A stretch of DNA of 9,621 bases, from contig DAMG01000049.1 in assembly GCA_002497025.1 (NCBI GenBank), forward strand, positions 5,309 through 14,929, in the 5' to 3' direction. Below are positions 5,960-9,621 of this stretch, in pieces. A program made the translations under genes and the position numbers. The notes beneath the pieces were generated by a model. That model searched no databases and was not told where the DNA came from. It worked only from the letters and a program-made list of their open reading frames with translations. Source of the DNA: Euryarchaeota archaeon UBA126. GTDB taxonomy: Archaea; Thermoplasmatota; Poseidoniia; Poseidoniales; Thalassarchaeaceae. The first letter of the stretch is position 1, and each line of letters begins with the position of its first letter.

Positions 5960-7330
5960 TTACTCAGATGTGATAGGTTTCGAACCTGTTTCGAGATTAG
6001 GATTTTCATCTTTTATTTCCTGCTTCCTTACCTCTGCTTGCAGAGTTAGTAATTCAAAATAGGTATTCTTAGCTTCTGTGTAGCGTGTCATTGCCTCTTG
6101 ATATGCTACCTTTTCCATGTGGTAAGTTTGACCATCACGGGCTGCGGCATCCATACGGTAAAGCAAGTAGAAGAAAAAGGAGGTTGGTGCCCAGGCTCCT
6201 ACAAGTAGTAACCAATTTTCATCAAAGTTGAATGGACCCATCCCCATAAATTCAGTATTGGCTCCTACAACCATGGTCGAAATTATCGATACGGGCCATA
6301 GTACTAAGTTTACTAGTAATAGTACCCATTCGTACATTTCATACTCCGATCTTCCGCGTGGTCTTTTTGGTCTTGGTAATGTTTCAGTTGCTTCCGTCAT
6401 GTCCCAATCTAACACGAATGAATCTTCCGTCTGATTTGAGGCTTCTCCCGTTTCTCTTGATTCTTTTTCGAATAAATCAGGGTCCAACTTAATCTCAGAG
6501 GTTGCATTATCGGTGAATTTTGTCTTAAATCTGGGAAGGGTCAAAAGAACACAAAAAAGCATGGTAAACAATATCACTGAAAATAACTCAAATGGATAAA
6601 TATCTGAGATACTCGCACCTTTACTAATTGGAATTACAAATCTCGCGATTAACGAAATACTAAACGCAGAAATTGCAAAACTAGGTGCAAACTTGACTCT
6701 ATAGAAAAATCCGAAAGAGGCAATAACCAACAACAATGAAACAAGATCTAGAACCCCTACCAAGTCAGATCCACTGCCTGTAAATATTGGGTACGAAATT
6801 ATTGCTCCAGGAATTAGGCCCCAAAAAAAGACTAAGGGAATCGCAGCTATGGAAATTCCAGTTAGATCCGCAAACCCTTCCAATGTTCGGTTTACCAATG
6901 TGCCCTCTGCAAAATAACCAATCCAAATTACAGAACTTAGCAAAACTATTGCTGGAAATGTAAATTGAAGATGATTGATGAAAGCAGTGGATATTCGCTT
7001 CAGTAGCCCAATTTTTGGCTCTTGATAGATTATAATCTCGGAATTAACCGGATTAACATAATCTTGGCGAACCTGTTTTGCAATAGGAGGTGACGTGTCT
7101 CTAACAATGCGAACCTTCTGTTTTTTCTTTGTCTCCTTCCTTTCTTTCAGATTATCCTGACGTCTTCGCAAATCCTCGCTCATTTCTTCCATTAGATTAT
7201 TGAATTTAGAAGATGCTCGGCCAAAATGTTGAGATGTTTTCTTAGAAGCATCTTGAGAAAGTTCATCTATCCTAACTATCAACTTCTTCAAGCGTTCCTC
7301 AATAGGTTCGTCCTTCGAGACCTCTGCCAT
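5960..7330 (-). CDS. Seven-helix membrane protein with coiled-coil ends, unknown function
   Basis: I do not recognise this protein (456 residues from the ATG at 7330; an in-frame TTG at 7360 would add ten residues and is the alternative start). Positions below count from the TTG. Residues 16-80 are highly charged and heptad-like, ending in a very basic run (KERKETKKKQK). Hydrophobic segments follow at about 131-149, 168-190, 201-219, 225-244 and 255-275, then an acidic 65-residue linker ending in a basic PRPKRPRGR patch, two more helices at about 344-364 and 383-401, and a final charged helix at 405-450. Both tails are probably cytoplasmic scaffolding elements or partner-binding arms. There are no catalytic motifs I can name. 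It follows the lipoprotein gene by 53 nt on the same strand and precedes a hairpin and the ABC exporter. The final two helices with the coil resemble a separate module. Confidence 0.72.
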   Translation of the reverse strand: MAEVSKDEPIEERLKKLIVRIDELSQDASKKTSQHFGRASSKFNNLMEEMSEDLRRRQDNLKERKETKKKQKVRIVRDTSPPIAKQVRQDYVNPVNSEIIIYQEPKIGLLKRISTAFINHLQFTFPAIVLLSSVIWIGYFAEGTLVNRTLEGFADLTGISIAAIPLVFFWGLIPGAIISYPIFTGSGSDLVGVLDLVSLLLVIASFGFFYRVKFAPSFAISAFSISLIARFVIPISKGASISDIYPFELFSVILFTMLFCVLLTLPRFKTKFTDNATSEIKLDPDLFEKESRETGEASNQTEDSFVLDWDMTEATETLPRPKRPRGRSEYEMYEWVLLLVNLVLWPVSIISTMVVGANTEFMGMGPFNFDENWLLLVGAWAPTSFFFYLLYRMDAAARDGQTYHMEKVAYQEAMTRYTEAKNTYFELLTLQAEVRKQEIKDENPNLETGSKPITSE

Positions 7331-7383
7331 CGGAGATAGACTATCATCAACTGTCTTCAACCCTTAGGCGGAAAATTACAAAA

Positions 7384-8439
7384 TTAACCATTAGAAGGGG
7401 TTATTTCTCCCGCCCAAGTATCTGCCCAACTATCATAGGTTTTGATACTAACAGAGTTCGTTGAATTAGTACGAATCTCGTAGTAATCAGAGGCTGAAAA
7501 ATATCCATCTCCTGAATAATCCCAATAAATAAAATCCCACCAATCACCATGTACGTCGGTTTGGTTAGATGTCAAATCAGCAAGATTAAACTCCACAATT
7601 GTTGATTCAGATTCAATAACCTGGAAACTTAACTCCGTAGCATCAACCTCGGAGGTGAATCCCAGAGGGACATATCCCGCCCATATTGTCGTTCCATCCG
7701 ATAATTGGACGGGGTCCTCAACATTGAATTCAATCGCCGCTCTAGGTAAATCCGGTTTTAGGCTCAATTCTACATCGTCCCCTTTCTCGATACTCAAAAC
7801 GAAAGCAGAGTCATCGTTCCCGTACAATTCAACACCAATTAGTTCGGGAGGAACGCCTTTCAAGACTAGAATTATACTATGTGTGTCATTTTGAGCGCTA
7901 GCCACCTGTTCAAGAGATTCAAGATCGTGTGTTATTGTCCATTCGAGTCCTGAAATCGATGTAGTATCAAATCCGAAGGATGGCCAGAAACCATCTGGAT
8001 CCTCAACAGCTTGTTGGGCAATATCATAGAATGGGTCCTTGTAATCAGGAACTGCATCCCTGCCCTCATACCAAACATTACCTAATCTGATATTGGTGGT
8101 TTCTGTACCTTCGAGGACTTCAGTATCAATAGAAGTGGTTCCAAGACTGAATCTCATTGCGATTGAACGTAGATTTTGCTCGTCATCTTTCGCAACGTTC
8201 CAATGTATTTCTCCTAGTTGAGTTTCTGTTTGGTAAGTTGTTGAAGATTTAACTCGCAACCTAGAATTTTCAGAGGCCAGTAACAATACATCTAGAGATT
8301 CTGGATTGGAAAGTAATTCGTTTAGAAGATCATTGTTGAAGGGGAAGCAATCGGTATCTTCGCAAGATTCGATTGGGACCTCCAAGCAACCTGAAGAACA
8401 GGAAATCATGAGCAATATTGCCAGTAAGACCGCTCTCAT
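7384..8439 (-). CDS. Secreted lipoprotein with an EF-hand-like calcium loop, unknown function
   Basis: A 351-residue exported protein that I do not recognise. The N-terminus MRAVLLAILLMISCSSGCLE is a short signal peptide with a lipobox-like end; Cys18 after SSG is the best lipidation site and Cys14 the alternative. The rest is acidic, rich in Ser, Thr, Asp and Glu and predicted mostly beta. Cys26 and Cys31 are five apart and could form a disulphide. Near the C-terminus, WDYSGDGYFSASDYYE (306-321) places Asp307, Ser309, Asp311, Ser315 and Asp318 as in an EF-hand or dockerin loop, so calcium binding is likely. Aromatic residues cluster around it (WWDFIYWDY). The protein should sit outside the cell, anchored by lipid. 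The ATG at 8439 starts the signal peptide directly. It is divergent from the NAD kinase gene and may head a unit with the seven-helix protein downstream. Confidence 0.8.
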   Translation of the reverse strand: MRAVLLAILLMISCSSGCLEVPIESCEDTDCFPFNNDLLNELLSNPESLDVLLLASENSRLRVKSSTTYQTETQLGEIHWNVAKDDEQNLRSIAMRFSLGTTSIDTEVLEGTETTNIRLGNVWYEGRDAVPDYKDPFYDIAQQAVEDPDGFWPSFGFDTTSISGLEWTITHDLESLEQVASAQNDTHSIILVLKGVPPELIGVELYGNDDSAFVLSIEKGDDVELSLKPDLPRAAIEFNVEDPVQLSDGTTIWAGYVPLGFTSEVDATELSFQVIESESTIVEFNLADLTSNQTDVHGDWWDFIYWDYSGDGYFSASDYYEIRTNSTNSVSIKTYDSWADTWAGEITPSNG

Positions 8440-8490
8440 TGAGATAAATCCCGTGACTTATCGCTGATGAGGCTATGGTTTGCAGGTCGG

Positions 8491-8499
8491 CTAAAATAG
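8491..8499 (-). promoter_or_regulatory. Possible TATA-like box for the lipoprotein gene
   Basis: On the minus strand the sequence reads CTATTTTAG, centred about 56 nt upstream of the lipoprotein ATG. An archaeal start of transcription about 25 nt downstream would leave a leader of about 30 nt. The match is weak and no Shine-Dalgarno is visible before the ATG. Confidence 0.25.
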
Positions 8500-8544
8500 A
8501 CTCTATTGAGCCCCTATGATTGTCTCAGACTCCTTGCGTCGCCC

Positions 8545-8551
8545 CTATATG
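8545..8551 (+). promoter_or_regulatory. TATA-like box for the NAD kinase gene
   Basis: The plus strand reads CCCCTATATGGAG, with TATAT at 8546-8550. Transcription beginning about 25 nt downstream would give a leader of about 18 nt ahead of the GTG at 8591, and that leader would contain the purine-rich AAGGGGG at 8577-8583. Pattern match only. Confidence 0.4.
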
Positions 8552-8576
8552 GAGTGATTATGGCGCGTAAAGCGAG

Positions 8577-8583
8577 AAGGGGG
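8577..8583 (+). promoter_or_regulatory. Purine-rich ribosome-binding site that favours the GTG start of the NAD kinase
   Basis: AAGGGGG ends 7 nt before the GTG at 8591 but only 4 nt before the TTG at 8588. The spacing favours GTG as the start codon. It is one of the few Shine-Dalgarno-like sites in this window. Confidence 0.4.
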
Positions 8584-8590
8584 CATATTG

Positions 8591-9466
8591 GTGATTGACA
8601 ACATCCTCGTGGTCTACAAGAAAAACTTCGAAGAGGTTCATGACCAAGCGTTGGAATCAATCCGAACTGAATTGGAAAAAATTGTCGGGGAACGTGGAAT
8701 TAGTGTGGATTATTCGGCCAGAGAGACCGTTCGGCGCGCAGATTTCATCGGATGCGATCTGGTAGTTGTATTGGGAGGCGATGGAACTCTAACTTCAATT
8801 GCCCATTCAGTAGATTCCAATACTCCGGTGATGGGAGTGAATTCTCATCCAAGGTCAGAGGACGAAGATGGCTCCTATGGCTTCTATATGGGCAGTGACC
8901 CAGAAAACTTCGCCTCTGATATTCGCGCTGCAATTGCAGGTACTGCAATCGTAAATCGACTACCTAGGTTACAGGCTGAAATTGAGACTACAAGTGGAAA
9001 TAAAATCCGTTGTGACCCTGCTTTGAATGATTTGTTGGTAGCCAATACACACCAATATCAACCTTCTAAATACAGAATACAACGAGGAGAAAATGTCGAT
9101 TCTAAGCAATACTCCTCAGGTTGTCTCTTCTCAACATTCCTTGGCCAGGGTGCCTGGTACCGCCATGTTGTTAATATCGAAGGAACCACATTCCCTCTAT
9201 CTGAAATTGACAATCATTACCTCTTTGTTGCTAGAGATTTACCGAGAAATGAAAGACAGGGAGACGGATCATACTGGGAGTGGACACAACAGCCAACAGT
9301 GATGACTAGCGATATGCATCGTGGATATGTTGTCAGCGATGGCTGGGATGAAACCCACTTCACTCGTGGCTCCACAATCACCATCGATATTCAAGGCCCT
9401 GAATTACAACTACTTACATTCAGGAGCACAATGCTAGACCGAGTCGCCAATTGGCTAGACGCATAA
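8591..9466 (+). CDS. NAD kinase, divergent NADK2-like type
   Basis: A 291-residue ATP-NAD kinase family protein, making NADP from NAD in the cytoplasm. From the GTG start the protein opens with a beta strand IDNILVVYKK. The catalytic GGDGT lies at 62-66 (Asp64), in LVVVLGGDGTLTSIAHSV. PVMGVNSHPRSEDEDGSYGF is the second nucleotide-contact region, and ALNDLLVAN (145-153) replaces the usual NE pair by Asn-Asp. The next motif, normally TPTGSTAY or TGTGSKAW, is here SSGCLFSTFLGQGAW: the Gly and the Ala-Trp survive but the inner TGS is gone. The overall order and the SKYRI step resemble, from memory, mitochondrial NADK2-type kinases more than bacterial NadK. An in-frame TTG at 8588 is the alternative start; there is no in-frame ATG upstream before a stop at 8555. 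It is divergent from the lipoprotein gene. Activity is likely but substrate preference could differ. Confidence 0.85.
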   Translation: MIDNILVVYKKNFEEVHDQALESIRTELEKIVGERGISVDYSARETVRRADFIGCDLVVVLGGDGTLTSIAHSVDSNTPVMGVNSHPRSEDEDGSYGFYMGSDPENFASDIRAAIAGTAIVNRLPRLQAEIETTSGNKIRCDPALNDLLVANTHQYQPSKYRIQRGENVDSKQYSSGCLFSTFLGQGAWYRHVVNIEGTTFPLSEIDNHYLFVARDLPRNERQGDGSYWEWTQQPTVMTSDMHRGYVVSDGWDETHFTRGSTITIDIQGPELQLLTFRSTMLDRVANWLDA

Positions 9467-9467
9467 T

Positions 9468-9621
9468 TCACAAGATTTGCTTGAGGAATAACTTGGTTCG
9501 ATCGTGTGTAGGGTTGTCGAAGAACTCGTGGGGAGTATTTTCCTCAATAAGGTGACCTTCGTCGAATAGTATGCAGCGGTCGGCAACTTCCTTGGCGAAT
9601 CCCATTTCGTGTGTAACTACA
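9468..9621 (-). CDS. Amino-acid-type ABC importer ATPase, C-terminal end only
   Basis: Only the last 50 codons are in the window. The translation begins VVTHEMGFAKEVADRCI, which carries the switch histidine of an ABC ATPase, and continues with LFDEGHLIEENTPHEFF and DNPTHDRTKLFLKQIL before a TGA at 9468-9470. THEMGFA with EVADR and a C-terminal NP-x-H-x-RT-K-x-FL is the signature of GlnQ/HisP-type ATPases of polar amino-acid importers. Walker A, the signature and Walker B lie beyond 9621. The stop is one base from the stop of the convergent NAD kinase, so the two transcripts must overlap at their 3' ends. Confidence 0.9.
   Translation of the reverse strand, partial: VVTHEMGFAKEVADRCILFDEGHLIEENTPHEFFDNPTHDRTKLFLKQIL

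Noticed and set aside
7367..7386. T-rich stretch on the minus strand after the lipoprotein stop codon, as a terminator.
   Set aside because: The T-runs are only four long and interrupted; the next gene begins within about 50 nt, so I could not separate a terminator from AT-rich spacer.
8560..8598. A 12-codon ATG reading frame (MARKARRGHIGD) overlapping the NAD kinase start, a possible leader peptide.
   Set aside because: The TATA-like box at 8545-8551 would start transcription near 8570, after this ATG, and a 12-codon frame is expected by chance.

Overview
The window looks like a piece of a marine planktonic archaeal genome, most likely Marine Group II Euryarchaeota (Ca. Poseidoniales). I base this on indirect signs: TATA-like boxes at archaeal spacing ahead of some start codons, few Shine-Dalgarno sites, acidic secreted and membrane proteins, a lipoprotein with an EF-hand-type loop, moderate GC, and tight same-strand gene packing. 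No rRNA, tRNA or ribosomal protein is present to confirm it, so a bacterial origin is not excluded.

Layout: almost everything between 1 and 8439 is read from the minus strand, so gene order in transcription runs from right to left. From the right: a secreted lipoprotein (8439-7384), a seven-helix membrane protein with coiled-coil ends that I do not recognise (7330-5960), an ABC exporter half-transporter (5884-4109), a PaaI-like hotdog thioesterase (4099-3683), two small membrane proteins of unknown function (3630-3298 and 3273-3013), an NfeD/YuaF-like membrane protein (2956-2357), a flotillin (2271-880), and the N-terminal two thirds of a thiolase that leaves the window at position 1. To the right of the lipoprotein a 151-bp divergent promoter region leads into a plus-strand NAD kinase of the divergent NADK2-like type (8591-9466). 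This converges, with one base between stop codons, on the 3' end of an amino-acid-type ABC importer ATPase that leaves the window at 9621.

How the parts fit: the NfeD-like protein and flotillin are the classic membrane-microdomain pair (as in the bacterial YuaF-FloT pair). Here they follow two short unrecognised membrane proteins in what is probably one transcription unit, started by a TATA-like box overlapping the end of the thioesterase gene. Thioesterase and ABC exporter are only 9 nt apart and probably co-transcribed. Thiolase and thioesterase both act on acyl-CoA and fit a lipid-degrading heterotroph.

The features most worth a second look are the two small proteins attached to the flotillin module, the unrecognised seven-helix protein, the altered nucleotide-binding motif of the NAD kinase, and several perfect palindromes confined to intergenic DNA. 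There are no tRNA or rRNA genes, insertion sequences, CRISPR arrays or attachment sites that I can see, and no gene-free stretch longer than 300 bases. I found no convincing new defence or mobile system.
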